A stretch of 64,000 nt of DNA from Polycladidibacter stylochi (GTDB lineage: Bacteria; Pseudomonadota; Alphaproteobacteria; Rhizobiales; Stappiaceae): positions 310,001-374,000 of the forward strand of contig NZ_LLWE01000024.1 in the NCBI RefSeq assembly GCF_001562055.1, written 5' to 3'. A model generated the notes under the pieces. It did not search any database. It was not told the DNA's origin and saw only the letters and a list, made by a program, of their open reading frames with translations. Below are positions 1 to 8,255 of the stretch, piece after piece. The number at the start of each line of letters is the position of its first letter. Within the stretch, counting starts at the first letter, position 1. The position numbers were made by a program, and so were the translations under genes.

Positions 1-287
1 TATGAAAGGTCAAAAGGTGGGTCCTGGCGCATCAGAACAACATCCATATCGGCCAAATCAACACGAATTTGATCGCCAAACTCGTAGTGATTGCCAACCT
101 CATCTCTTACAGTGACAGGGTCCACACTCACCATGACTTGCTCGCCCCATAAAGCCAACCGCTCCGGTGTATAATGGTAAAGCTCATGCCCGCGCGCTTG
201 CGCTTCCAACATCAGTGCAAATGCACTATCTCCTGCAATATTGATGGAAGAAATATGGTCCATCTGCACAGCAATTTTTAAAGGCAT
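1..287 (-). CDS. gshB: Glutathione synthetase, N-terminal part (runs off the window)
   Basis: The reverse strand from 287 gives an open frame of 95 codons that begins MPLKIAVQMDHISSINIAGD and is still open at base 1. This is the N-terminal pre-ATP-grasp domain of GshB, which joins gamma-glutamylcysteine to glycine using ATP in the cytoplasm. The closing stretch MRQDPPFD matches the family's conserved MRxDPPFD loop, and the spaced MDHI..IN..GDS..A motif is also typical. The ATP-binding half lies outside the window. It is the last member of a minus-strand set with rsmI and yraN, and the 160 bases between it and yraN show no other gene. Confidence 0.9.
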   Translation of the reverse strand, partial: MPLKIAVQMDHISSINIAGDSAFALMLEAQARGHELYHYTPERLALWGEQVMVSVDPVTVRDEVGNHYEFGDQIRVDLADMDVVLMRQDPPFDLS

Positions 288-447
288 GAACAGCTCCGTC
301 ATATACACAATTGGCGGTTTCGATTTATGAGATGAACTCATATTGATCGTAGAAAGTCGATCAATAATCCTATGGCGTCAGATGTCAAAGAAATTTTTCT
401 ACTTCTTTCAAGTTGACGATGAAATGGCGGCTGCCTGAAAGCGAAAA

Positions 448-855
448 TCAGAAAAAATCAGCATCGTCTTGGAAGTAGTTTTCATATAAATAACAGCGAT
501 TTCCGCAAACAACAGCCAAATCGAACCGAATGGTTTTCATAGAAATATCATTATACTGTGACAGCCAAACTCTTGCCGCAGCGATAATCCTTTTTTGGCT
601 GCGCTTTGTTAAAGAAATCAAACCCTCATTCACTTTTTTGCGGGCTTTGACTTCTATAAAGGAAACTGTGTCCAAATTCTCTGCAATAAGGTCAACCTCG
701 CCAAACTTGGTTTTGTAACGCGTACCTTTTATCTGCCATCCCATATCCTGTAGTTTTTGGGCTACAAGGCTTTCAGCATTCAGTCCTTTTGTGTACGCGG
801 CCCTCTTGGTCAGCATTCGGTAGTCTTTGTCATTTAGGGGAGCATGGTCAGCCAT
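448..855 (-). CDS. YraN / UPF0102 family nuclease-fold protein
   Basis: A 135-residue protein of the UPF0102 (YraN) family, which has a restriction-endonuclease-like fold and no firmly established role. The core motif is visible as FGEVDLIAENLDTVSFIEVK at about residues 51-70, giving the E-V-D...E-V-K arrangement of the PD-(D/E)xK type. The family is usually about 120 residues, so this one is full length with a slightly long N-terminus. Its start overlaps the end of rsmI by 8 bases, so the two are probably translated together. rsmI-yraN-gshB adjacency is common in proteobacteria. Confidence 0.88.
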   Translation of the reverse strand: MADHAPLNDKDYRMLTKRAAYTKGLNAESLVAQKLQDMGWQIKGTRYKTKFGEVDLIAENLDTVSFIEVKARKKVNEGLISLTKRSQKRIIAAARVWLSQYNDISMKTIRFDLAVVCGNRCYLYENYFQDDADFF

Positions 856-1756
856 CTTCTCCTGTCTCTTTCATAGCAAGTGCTTTTGCATAAAGCGTTT
901 TACGGTCAATTCCCGTTGCTTTTGCAACCTGCTTTGCAGCCGCACTAATTGGCAGTGTCTTTAAAGCCTCTTGCAACAGCATTGTCGAATCGGCTGTTGT
1001 ATCTTCCTGCGCTGTGTAGGGCTCAAGCAGTATAACAATTTCTCCTCTTACCCGATCTCCCTCATACTGACCAACCAGTTCCTGTAGAGTGCAGCGCGAA
1101 ATATCCTCGTATCGTTTTGTGAGCTCGCGGGTGACAGCAGCTTGGTGTTGGGGACCAAACACTTCGATCATGTCTTTTAAGGAGGCTACAAGCCGGTGGG
1201 GGCTTTCGTAAAGGACGATGGTCCCGCTAAGAGATTTCAACTCATTAAGCCGCTTTTTTCGGCCAGAACTTTTGTGCGGTAAAAACCCCCCGAAGATTAC
1301 GGTATCAGATGGCAAGCCAGAGGCAACCAGCCCACATAATAACGCCGAGGCACCAGGTATAGGAAATACTTTGAGCCCCTCCTCCTGAATTGCTTGCACA
1401 AGCTTGTACCCAGGGTCAGAAATTAAGGGGGTTCCAGCATCAGAAACCAGAGCAACAGCTTTACCGGCCTTTATGGCATCAAGAATAACAGGTCTTTGCT
1501 TTTCCCCGTTATGCTCATGGTAATTAATCATACGAGAACGAATGCCATATCTTTGTAGCAACACACCAGTAATACGTGTGTCTTCGCAAGCAATAATATC
1601 GCAAGATGCGAGTGTTTCGAGTGCTCGTATTGTTATATCGCCAAGATTACCTATAGGGGTAGCTACAATATACAGACCACTTTGTTGTCTGGGTGCTGAA
1701 AACTGATGATCTTTAATAAAATAATGGTTGTCATCCTGTGAGCTTTCGATAGGCAT
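848..1756 (-). CDS. rsmI: 16S rRNA (cytidine-2'-O)-methyltransferase RsmI
   Basis: Tetrapyrrole-methylase-fold SAM-dependent enzyme that 2'-O-methylates C1402 of 16S rRNA. The diagnostic stretch LYIVATPIGNLGDITIRALE is followed by ACEDTRITGVLLQRYGI, YHEHNGEKQ, VSDAGTPLISDPGY and the FPIPGASALL loop, all in family order. A longer reading frame starts at 1804 (two ATGs), but there is no ribosome-binding site there. The ATG at 1756 (MPIESS...) has a weak AGAGATAAAG upstream and gives a length nearer the family norm, so I chose it. The 3' end overlaps yraN by 8 bases. The divergent neighbour across about 230 bases is the LpoA-like lipoprotein gene. Confidence 0.92.
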   Translation of the reverse strand: MPIESSQDDNHYFIKDHQFSAPRQQSGLYIVATPIGNLGDITIRALETLASCDIIACEDTRITGVLLQRYGIRSRMINYHEHNGEKQRPVILDAIKAGKAVALVSDAGTPLISDPGYKLVQAIQEEGLKVFPIPGASALLCGLVASGLPSDTVIFGGFLPHKSSGRKKRLNELKSLSGTIVLYESPHRLVASLKDMIEVFGPQHQAAVTRELTKRYEDISRCTLQELVGQYEGDRVRGEIVILLEPYTAQEDTTADSTMLLQEALKTLPISAAAKQVAKATGIDRKTLYAKALAMKETGEDG

Positions 1757-2035
1757 TTCTTTATCTCTAGTCTTAAGTTTTGCACAAGCATGAGGGCGCA
1801 TCACTTGTGAAATGGGTCTACCTTAGGCCCTTGATGGGTGATTTTTGACATAAAATGAGCAAAATTCCAGCCCTAGGGTGGTTTCAGGCTGTATTAACTG
1901 TTCTGTATCTGTAAAAACAGTATTGAAACGGGAAATGCCAGTACAAAACAGTACTCTATGTTCCAGTGAGTACGCAACTGCACCCGATAGTGTAAAAAGA
2001 CCCTGCTATTTATACCAAGAGCAGGCACTGCCGGA

Positions 2036-3334
2036 ATGGATGGGGTAGATATGAGCGGAATTCGCTTCGCGCTTAACAAACGAATATTTCGACAGCTGCT
2101 ATCAGCTGCAATGCTTTTAATGGTTGGCTTGGTCTCTGGGTGTATGAACCCCGCTGTTTATGATGGGCCTAACTATGCACAGCAAACCATAAACCCTGTA
2201 GTCCATGGCCGTACGATTGGCGAAGGTTCAGTTCGTGTTGGCTTACTGCTGCCTCTTTCCAAGTTGGAAGCCTCGCAACAGCAAGCGCCTGTTGCTGTAG
2301 CTCAAAATGTATCAGCTTACCCCCAGCAAACAACAGGAACTCAAGCAAACGAAGTTGCTAATCTGTTTGAAAATGCTGCGAAAATGGCTCTTACGGATTT
2401 CCAGGGAGCAGATATTCAGTTTCTTGTAAAAGATACCCAAGGGACACAAGATGGCGCTGAGGCAGCAGCCAGAGCAGCTATATCTGAAGGCGCAGAACTG
2501 TTGATTGGCCCAATTTATGGCCCGGCAGTGAAAGGGGCTTCGCGCATTGCACGCAGAGCTGGTGTACCTGTGATCGGCTTTTCTTCAGATACCAATGCAG
2601 CAAGCCAAGGCACATATTTGCTAAGTTTCTTGCCTGAATCAGATGTCACACGCATCATCTCGTTTGCCCATGAGCAAGAGCGCGTTTCCTACGCAGCCAT
2701 GTTGCCGAATAATTCTTATGGTGCCGTCGTTGAGGCCTCCTTCCGGCAGGCTGTTGGTAGTTTTGGTGGGCGCATAGTCACTATTGAACGGTATACACCA
2801 GGTGATGTGGATGATATCCGGGCAAAGGCAAGCAAAATTGGCAAGCTGGCCTCTCAGGTTGATGCGCTATTTATACCTGAAGGTGGTGGCGTACCGCCAT
2901 TTGTAATGCAGGTACTGACAGAAAACGGTGCTTCAACAGGATCAATTAAAATCCTTGGTAGTGGTCTGTGGAATACACCAGATCTGTTAAAATCGCCTGT
3001 CATGGCTGGTAGCTGGTTCCCTGCTCCTGACGATCAAAACTTTAAACGCTTTGCGGAACGTTATCAGCAAGCCTATGGTCAGGTGCCACCGCGCAATGCT
3101 TCGCTTGCTTATGATGCAGCCATTCTTGCCGCTGGCTTGGTACGTTCGGCTGGTGCTGATCGCTTCACACCTCGTGTACTCACCAACCAAGACGGTTTTC
3201 TTGGAATTGATGGCATCTTCCGCTTCAGGCAAGATGGCATTATCCAGCGGGGCTTAGCAGTTTATGCAGTTTCCAGCAAAGGTGCTGCAAAAGTTGTATC
3301 ACCGGCACCGAGAACGTTCTCAAACCACTTCTAA
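2036..3334 (+). CDS. LpoA-like penicillin-binding protein activator, lipoprotein
   Basis: A 432-residue lipoprotein of the periplasmic-binding-protein (Leu/Ile/Val-binding) fold, the class annotated in Alphaproteobacteria as penicillin-binding protein activator (LpoA C-terminal type). A hydrophobic signal ends in the lipobox LVSGC with the acylated Cys at residue 36. After it comes a low-complexity Gln/Ala linker, then VGLLLPLS, AEAAARAAISEGAELLIGPI and the second lobe ending near LVRSAGADRFTPRVL. It is expected to be anchored to a membrane and to assist peptidoglycan synthesis by inference from family and from divergence with rsmI. An alternative ATG at 2051 has GGGGTAG upstream and would also retain the signal. 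A perfect hairpin follows the gene at 3356-3385. Confidence 0.82.
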   Translation: MDGVDMSGIRFALNKRIFRQLLSAAMLLMVGLVSGCMNPAVYDGPNYAQQTINPVVHGRTIGEGSVRVGLLLPLSKLEASQQQAPVAVAQNVSAYPQQTTGTQANEVANLFENAAKMALTDFQGADIQFLVKDTQGTQDGAEAAARAAISEGAELLIGPIYGPAVKGASRIARRAGVPVIGFSSDTNAASQGTYLLSFLPESDVTRIISFAHEQERVSYAAMLPNNSYGAVVEASFRQAVGSFGGRIVTIERYTPGDVDDIRAKASKIGKLASQVDALFIPEGGGVPPFVMQVLTENGASTGSIKILGSGLWNTPDLLKSPVMAGSWFPAPDDQNFKRFAERYQQAYGQVPPRNASLAYDAAILAAGLVRSAGADRFTPRVLTNQDGFLGIDGIFRFRQDGIIQRGLAVYAVSSKGAAKVVSPAPRTFSNHF

Positions 3335-3355
3335 GCGCTCTATACCTATCTAACA

Positions 3356-3385
3356 AATCCCCCTAATATTAGAGTTAGGGGGATT
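3356..3385. terminator. 11-bp perfect hairpin after the LpoA-like gene
   Basis: AATCCCCCTAA (3356-3366) and TTAGGGGGATT (3375-3385) are perfect reverse complements around an 8-base loop. It sits between the LpoA-like gene and coaBC. There is no long T-run after it, so termination is probable rather than certain. Confidence 0.6.
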
Positions 3386-3470
3386 ATGCTCTCTGGAAAA
3401 CAACCGAATTATCCGATAATACCTTGTTGCTAGTGGCTAATAGCTACCACCTCAACAGGGAGCAAATCAT

Positions 3471-4700
3471 ATGCTGCAGGGTAAACGTATTCTTCTTGTT
3501 ATCACAGGAGGGATTGCCGCCTATAAATCGCTGGATCTGATAAGGCGTTTGAAAGAACGTGGAGCCACGATCAGAACTGTCATGACAAAAAGCGCATGCC
3601 AGTTTATCACCCCCCTGGCAGTTGAGGCCCTAAGCGCAGATAAAGTATTTATTGAGCTGTTTGACCGTGATGCGGAGCATGATGTTGGGCATATTCGCCT
3701 CTCAAGAGAAGCAGATATTGTCGTCATCGCCCCAGCAACAGCCAATATGATGGCCAAGATGGCAAATGGCATAGCTGATGATTTAGCTTCATGTATGTTA
3801 CTTGCCTGCGACAAGCCAGTTTTACTTGCCCCAGCAATGAACTCGAAAATGTGGTCGCATCCGGCCACAAAACGTAATTATTTGCAATTACAAAAAGATG
3901 GGCATCACTTCATCGGGCCCAATAGCGGAGAGATGGCCGAAAAAAATGAAGCTGGTGTGGGCCGCATGGCAGAGCCGCTAGAAATAGTGGCTGCTATTGA
4001 ATCTTTTTTTGTACCCAAAAAACAACCGCTAGCAGGCAAGCATGTGCTTATAACTGCGGGGCCAACACACGAGCCAATTGACCCTGTTCGCTATATCGCC
4101 AATCGCTCTTCAGGCAAGCAAGGGTATGCACTTGCTAAAGCCGCCAGAGAAGCGGGTGCTAAGGTGACACTTGTTTCCGGTCCAGTTAATTTGAAAGCAC
4201 CAGAAGGCGTCACTTGTGTTTCAGTGGAAACTGCTAGCGAAATGCTCACTGCATCTGAAGCTGCTTTGCCGGTAAATATTGCTATTATGGCAGCAGCGGT
4301 GGCGGATTGGCGTACTGAAGAAAGTGGTCAGAACAAGTTAAAAAAGGATGGTACGGGTACTCTGCCATCATTTGCACTTGTTGAAAATCCCGACATCTTG
4401 CGCAATATCGCCAGCTCAACAACAAATCGACCCGAATATGTTGTTGGTTTTGCAGCAGAAACAAACGACCTCATAGCGAATGCCCAGTCAAAGCTGGTCA
4501 GAAAACAAGCGGATATGATAGTTGCGAATGATGTACGCCATGAGAACAATGTGATGGGGGGAGACGAGAACACTGTACACGTAATTACCCGTGATGAGGT
4601 GACCAGTCTGCCAAAAATGAATAAAAACGATGTAGCAGGTAATTTGATTGAAATAATTGCCAAAGCCTATGAAAAACAGTTCGGCTCCTGCTCCAACTAA
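3471..4700 (+). CDS. coaBC: Bifunctional phosphopantothenoylcysteine decarboxylase / phosphopantothenate-cysteine ligase
   Basis: A 409-residue fusion of the two coenzyme A pathway steps after pantothenate kinase. Residues 1 to about 180 are the FMN-dependent decarboxylase (CoaC): GGIAAYKSLDLIRRL, the catalytic His region SHPATKRNYLQL and the substrate clamp PAMNSKMW are visible. Residues from about 190 are the ligase (CoaB): LITAGPTHEPIDPVRYIANR and SSGKQGYALAKAA. The C-terminal KLKKDG...LVENPDIL and GFAAET motifs are in place, so both halves look active. An ATG start at 3471 is preceded by AGGGAGCAAATCAT. A long hairpin ends the unit at 4704-4754. Confidence 0.96.
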   Translation: MLQGKRILLVITGGIAAYKSLDLIRRLKERGATIRTVMTKSACQFITPLAVEALSADKVFIELFDRDAEHDVGHIRLSREADIVVIAPATANMMAKMANGIADDLASCMLLACDKPVLLAPAMNSKMWSHPATKRNYLQLQKDGHHFIGPNSGEMAEKNEAGVGRMAEPLEIVAAIESFFVPKKQPLAGKHVLITAGPTHEPIDPVRYIANRSSGKQGYALAKAAREAGAKVTLVSGPVNLKAPEGVTCVSVETASEMLTASEAALPVNIAIMAAAVADWRTEESGQNKLKKDGTGTLPSFALVENPDILRNIASSTTNRPEYVVGFAAETNDLIANAQSKLVRKQADMIVANDVRHENNVMGGDENTVHVITRDEVTSLPKMNKNDVAGNLIEIIAKAYEKQFGSCSN

Positions 4701-4703
4701 AAC

Positions 4704-4754
4704 AATTGCCGGTAAATGATGGCTAACGTCATTCAAAATCATTTACCAGCAATT
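4704..4754. terminator. Bidirectional terminator between coaBC and the barrel gene
   Basis: Left arm 4704-4720 and right arm 4738-4754 pair over 17 positions with a single mismatch (C/A at the sixth pair). The convergent arrangement of coaBC and the outer-membrane protein gene suggests that it serves both strands. Confidence 0.7.
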
Positions 4755-4770
4755 ATAGTTTGTGAAGAGC

Positions 4771-7700
4771 TTACATCTTCACAATCATATTGGCGAAGAT
4801 GCCCTGACTGCGATAGTCCAGCTCGGTCATGTCTTCCGAGACATGGCCCCATTCGTAACCAATGCCGATTTTCAGATTCTTAGTAATATGCCGATAAACG
4901 CCAAGCACCGCGCCGAAGGACAAAGTTTCATCCTCTTCCGAGTACATGAGGCGGCCATCACTCATCACATCCCAGTTGTTCACCACGTGCCAGTTTAGGC
5001 GCGCGATGCCCAGATGCGCCGTGTTGCTCTTGTAATCTTGTGTGCCCCGCTGCGCCACGAGAGACTGGCGATAACCATACTTGCCGCCCAATGTGAAGTG
5101 GCTATTCAAATCATAATCCGCATCAATGGAAAACACATGACTTTTCTGTGAAGGGCCGTCTTTGTCACCGCTTGCATTCACCTGATCTTTGCTTGGTAGA
5201 TCATGCAGATACGTGTATTTGAACAACACATTCAACCGCTCGTCTTCAATCGGGCGGAACGCATAACCAAGGCTCGCTTTGGCATAGTCGCCATCAGCAA
5301 TCGTGCTTTGATTGTTATTGGAAAAAAGCGCATCAACACTACCGATAAAACGGCTGGCCTCTGACTGCTTGTATTCGAACCCGCTGATCAGCGCCCATGT
5401 GTCAACTGTTCCGCTGGTCCCATCCTCATACCGGTATTCCCCCTTCACGTGGGCGCTCAAAGCCTCTTCATCGGAGAAAGCGACACCAAGCGAAATCGCA
5501 TCGCGGTCAAAATCACCGTTGTTACGATCGCGTACCCGGCCACTCTCTATTGCGCCGGAATAGCTCCAACGCTGTGAAGGTGTATAGGTAAGTCCGGCGG
5601 CTCTGGTTTGCGATTGCCTCTTTCCAAATAGATCAAAGGTGTTTTCAGCAAAGGCATTTGCTGCCTCCGAATAGCGATAGTTACTACCCAGAACCAGCTT
5701 ACCCATATCTGTTCCAACCAGTTTGTAACTGTCCAGCGTGCGCGTCGGATCGAGTGTGTAGCCCATATAGAACTCGCGGTCTTGCGCTTGCTGGTAGTTT
5801 AGCAGCGCCGATGCGCCCAAGCCGCTGCTGCCACCCGAGACATCCCCCGAAACAAGCAGTTTTTCGCTCAAGCGCGTCTGTGCGCCAACACCAAGGCGAT
5901 CAGCGCGCTCCAACCCGCCGCGGCGAAAAACTGTCGCCTGCCCAAACAGCCACAGCTTACTATCCTCATCATAAAGGCGGGTCGCACGGGCGCTTACATC
6001 CTGCCGCTCACCGGATTTGCTTGCATCTTTCAGCTTATCTGCTTTCAAATAGTTTGCAGCGCCTTCCAGATTCCACTTTTGGTTCAAGGCGTATGCAAAA
6101 TCAGCGGCCACACTCTGCTTGCGCTCTCCCCCCTTTTGCCGATAGCTTTCGGCTTCAACACCCGCACTTAGGCGCTCGCTTAGCTTTGTCTGCAGCCGCC
6201 CACCAATCAGGACTTCATCTTTTTCGATGTTGCGGCTAAGCGTAGAAAAGCCAGCCTCTGCGCTTTCCATGTAGAGATTGACCAGACCACTTTGCGAGAT
6301 GCCCAGCTCTTGCAAATCCAATTGGCTATCCAGCTTATAGGCCATCGCTGTACCTCGCGATTTGCTAAGCTGTTCGGTGATGCTAAGCCCGCCATCCGTA
6401 GACTGGGCAAGGCCAAATCCCGGCCCATGGCTGCCTGCCACCTCTGCGGTAATGTGGCTGACTTCACCCAGTTTGACAGTCAGGTCAGCGCCGCCCATTT
6501 TCTGGTCTGCTGCCCCGGTTGTCTCCACCATGCCAGTTGCACCAATGCGAACATTATCGCTCAGCCAGCCTTCAGCACGGGCGCCATAAGAATACCCTTC
6601 CACATCACTAAAACTGGGTGTGTACTCATAGCGTACGACCAAATTAACATCGTAGGCACCGGCGGCACCGCTGACCAACGACCCATCAGAACTGCTAGAG
6701 TTCAGCGGTTTTGCAAGCTTGATGATTCCTTGCGTATAGTTGATTTCATAGTCCGTTGAGGCGGTAAGCGGTTGTGTTGCCACTTTGCGCCCCGTATCTG
6801 GATCAACGGTTTCTATATAGACTGTTTCCGAGCCCACATTGATATCTTGATGCGAAAGGAACAGAACCGATCCCCCGGTTCCGCGCAGCACATCGGTTTG
6901 TGGTAGAGTATCGGGCTTGGCACCATAGGCGGAAATAGTGGCGCGAGGTTTTCCGCCCGCTGTTCGATCCGCGCTCTCACTGCGAAACTCCGCTCCGTAG
7001 AGGCTGCGGCTGCTATCCAGTAGCTGAGTGTTGTTGCCCGCGGTTTTGAAATCTCCCCACAGCGCTGAAGTGCCACCGCGCTCGGCCTTGACATAAACAC
7101 GGCCAGAACTGGGGGTGTCGTCATAGCTGGTGCTGTCATCGCCATAGGTCGGGTAAAGGTCGTCAGATTTTAAGCGATCCAGATAGGCATCCGGGTTCTT
7201 TTCATCCAGACGCCTGAAAATCGTTTCCAGGTCTCCTTCTCCAGTGTCTGCTGAAGAAGTAATCGTCCAACCACCCTTTGTTTTGCCTTTTATGTAATAG
7301 GCAACCCGTCCTTCTGTTTTTGTTTTTTCAAAAAGTGGGTCAGCTTCGCTCGCGGTGTTTTGCAGGCTATGGGATGCTGTTACGTCGATAATACCGACGC
7401 CATGCCATTCAGACCTGGGAATTTCGACTGGTAAGGTCTTATAGCGCTGCTGGCCAGAAGAGACGTACTTTATCTCTACCTCGTAGTTGCCTGCAGGCAA
7501 ATTACGACTGTAAAGGAAGTCTCCGGAAGGCTCTACAAGAACTGTTTCACCCATGATGTTGAGAGGACTATCAGGGTCTACCTGGCCGCTTACAACCAGC
7601 ATTCCGCCTATAAGTGGGATGCCACGACGCCACGTCTGATCAGTTGTTGACTGTTGGTTTACTGTGTTTTCAGTGTTATTATTCGTTTTCGTTCGTGCAA

Positions 7701-8247
7701 CTTCGTCTGATATTGAAATGGTCTGCGGTGCGGTTTCATCGTACCGACCCTCGGCATCGTACACACGTACGCTATAGCTGTACTGTGCGGAGTTGGAAGT
7801 CGGTATTTTCCACGAAGCTTCATAGTTAGCCGTAAGGGGCAATACCGCGTGTTCGCGTGTAAAAACACCATTGGGTTCTCGAATGATTACTTCGGCCCGA
7901 TTAATAAATTTGGAATAATTCAGCTTTGCAGAAAAGGTAATGGTTTCACCATTGGCATAGTGAATTCGCTCATCTTCCACCGTAATTGCAAGGTACCGGT
8001 TTACTTCTGTTCCTTTGAGTTGTGTCTCAAAATGAGCGGTATCAGCCCTCGAATGCTCCTCAACATCTTGGGGAGCATTTAGGGTTTCAGTAGTTTCGAA
8101 GATAATCGAGAAATCTTGCCCACGAAGCGAAGCATGCGCCTCAAATCCGCTATAGCAAAAACTAGAGGTAATTACTGTGGTAAATATCAACTGTACTTTC
8201 GCAGTTGAGCCAAGTAAGCGATTACAAAACTTATTATTCTTATTCAT
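4771..8247 (-). CDS. Outer-membrane beta-barrel protein paired with the DUF11 surface protein
   Basis: A 1,158-residue exported protein. A signal-type N-terminus (FCNRLLGSTAKVQLIFTTVI, then FCYSGFEAHA) is followed by Ig-like segments (about 65-290), among them SYSVRVYDAEGRYDETAPQT and LPAGNYEVEIKY. A highly characteristic block near residues 350-420 contains the motif SDDLYPTYGDDST followed by GRVYVKAERGGTSALWGDFK. From about residue 500 the protein becomes alternating polar/aromatic strands of outer-membrane barrel type (for example VRIGATGMVETTGAADQKMG, SRFIGSVDALFSNNN, HFTLGGKYGYRQSL). It ends NMIVKM rather than in the usual terminal Phe or Trp. It starts 8 bases after the stop of the DUF11 gene, with no clear ribosome-binding site, so translational coupling is likely. 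I infer that it holds or presents the DUF11 protein at the surface. No named family function is claimed. Confidence 0.75.
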   Translation of the reverse strand: MNKNNKFCNRLLGSTAKVQLIFTTVITSSFCYSGFEAHASLRGQDFSIIFETTETLNAPQDVEEHSRADTAHFETQLKGTEVNRYLAITVEDERIHYANGETITFSAKLNYSKFINRAEVIIREPNGVFTREHAVLPLTANYEASWKIPTSNSAQYSYSVRVYDAEGRYDETAPQTISISDEVARTKTNNNTENTVNQQSTTDQTWRRGIPLIGGMLVVSGQVDPDSPLNIMGETVLVEPSGDFLYSRNLPAGNYEVEIKYVSSGQQRYKTLPVEIPRSEWHGVGIIDVTASHSLQNTASEADPLFEKTKTEGRVAYYIKGKTKGGWTITSSADTGEGDLETIFRRLDEKNPDAYLDRLKSDDLYPTYGDDSTSYDDTPSSGRVYVKAERGGTSALWGDFKTAGNNTQLLDSSRSLYGAEFRSESADRTAGGKPRATISAYGAKPDTLPQTDVLRGTGGSVLFLSHQDINVGSETVYIETVDPDTGRKVATQPLTASTDYEINYTQGIIKLAKPLNSSSSDGSLVSGAAGAYDVNLVVRYEYTPSFSDVEGYSYGARAEGWLSDNVRIGATGMVETTGAADQKMGGADLTVKLGEVSHITAEVAGSHGPGFGLAQSTDGGLSITEQLSKSRGTAMAYKLDSQLDLQELGISQSGLVNLYMESAEAGFSTLSRNIEKDEVLIGGRLQTKLSERLSAGVEAESYRQKGGERKQSVAADFAYALNQKWNLEGAANYLKADKLKDASKSGERQDVSARATRLYDEDSKLWLFGQATVFRRGGLERADRLGVGAQTRLSEKLLVSGDVSGGSSGLGASALLNYQQAQDREFYMGYTLDPTRTLDSYKLVGTDMGKLVLGSNYRYSEAANAFAENTFDLFGKRQSQTRAAGLTYTPSQRWSYSGAIESGRVRDRNNGDFDRDAISLGVAFSDEEALSAHVKGEYRYEDGTSGTVDTWALISGFEYKQSEASRFIGSVDALFSNNNQSTIADGDYAKASLGYAFRPIEDERLNVLFKYTYLHDLPSKDQVNASGDKDGPSQKSHVFSIDADYDLNSHFTLGGKYGYRQSLVAQRGTQDYKSNTAHLGIARLNWHVVNNWDVMSDGRLMYSEEDETLSFGAVLGVYRHITKNLKIGIGYEWGHVSEDMTELDYRSQGIFANMIVKM

Positions 8248-8255
8248 TTTTACAA

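Noticed and set aside
5658-6239. Long open frame (193 codons) on the plus strand inside the barrel gene
   Set aside because: It is antisense to a coherent protein, with low-complexity His/Pro/Ser content and no family pattern.
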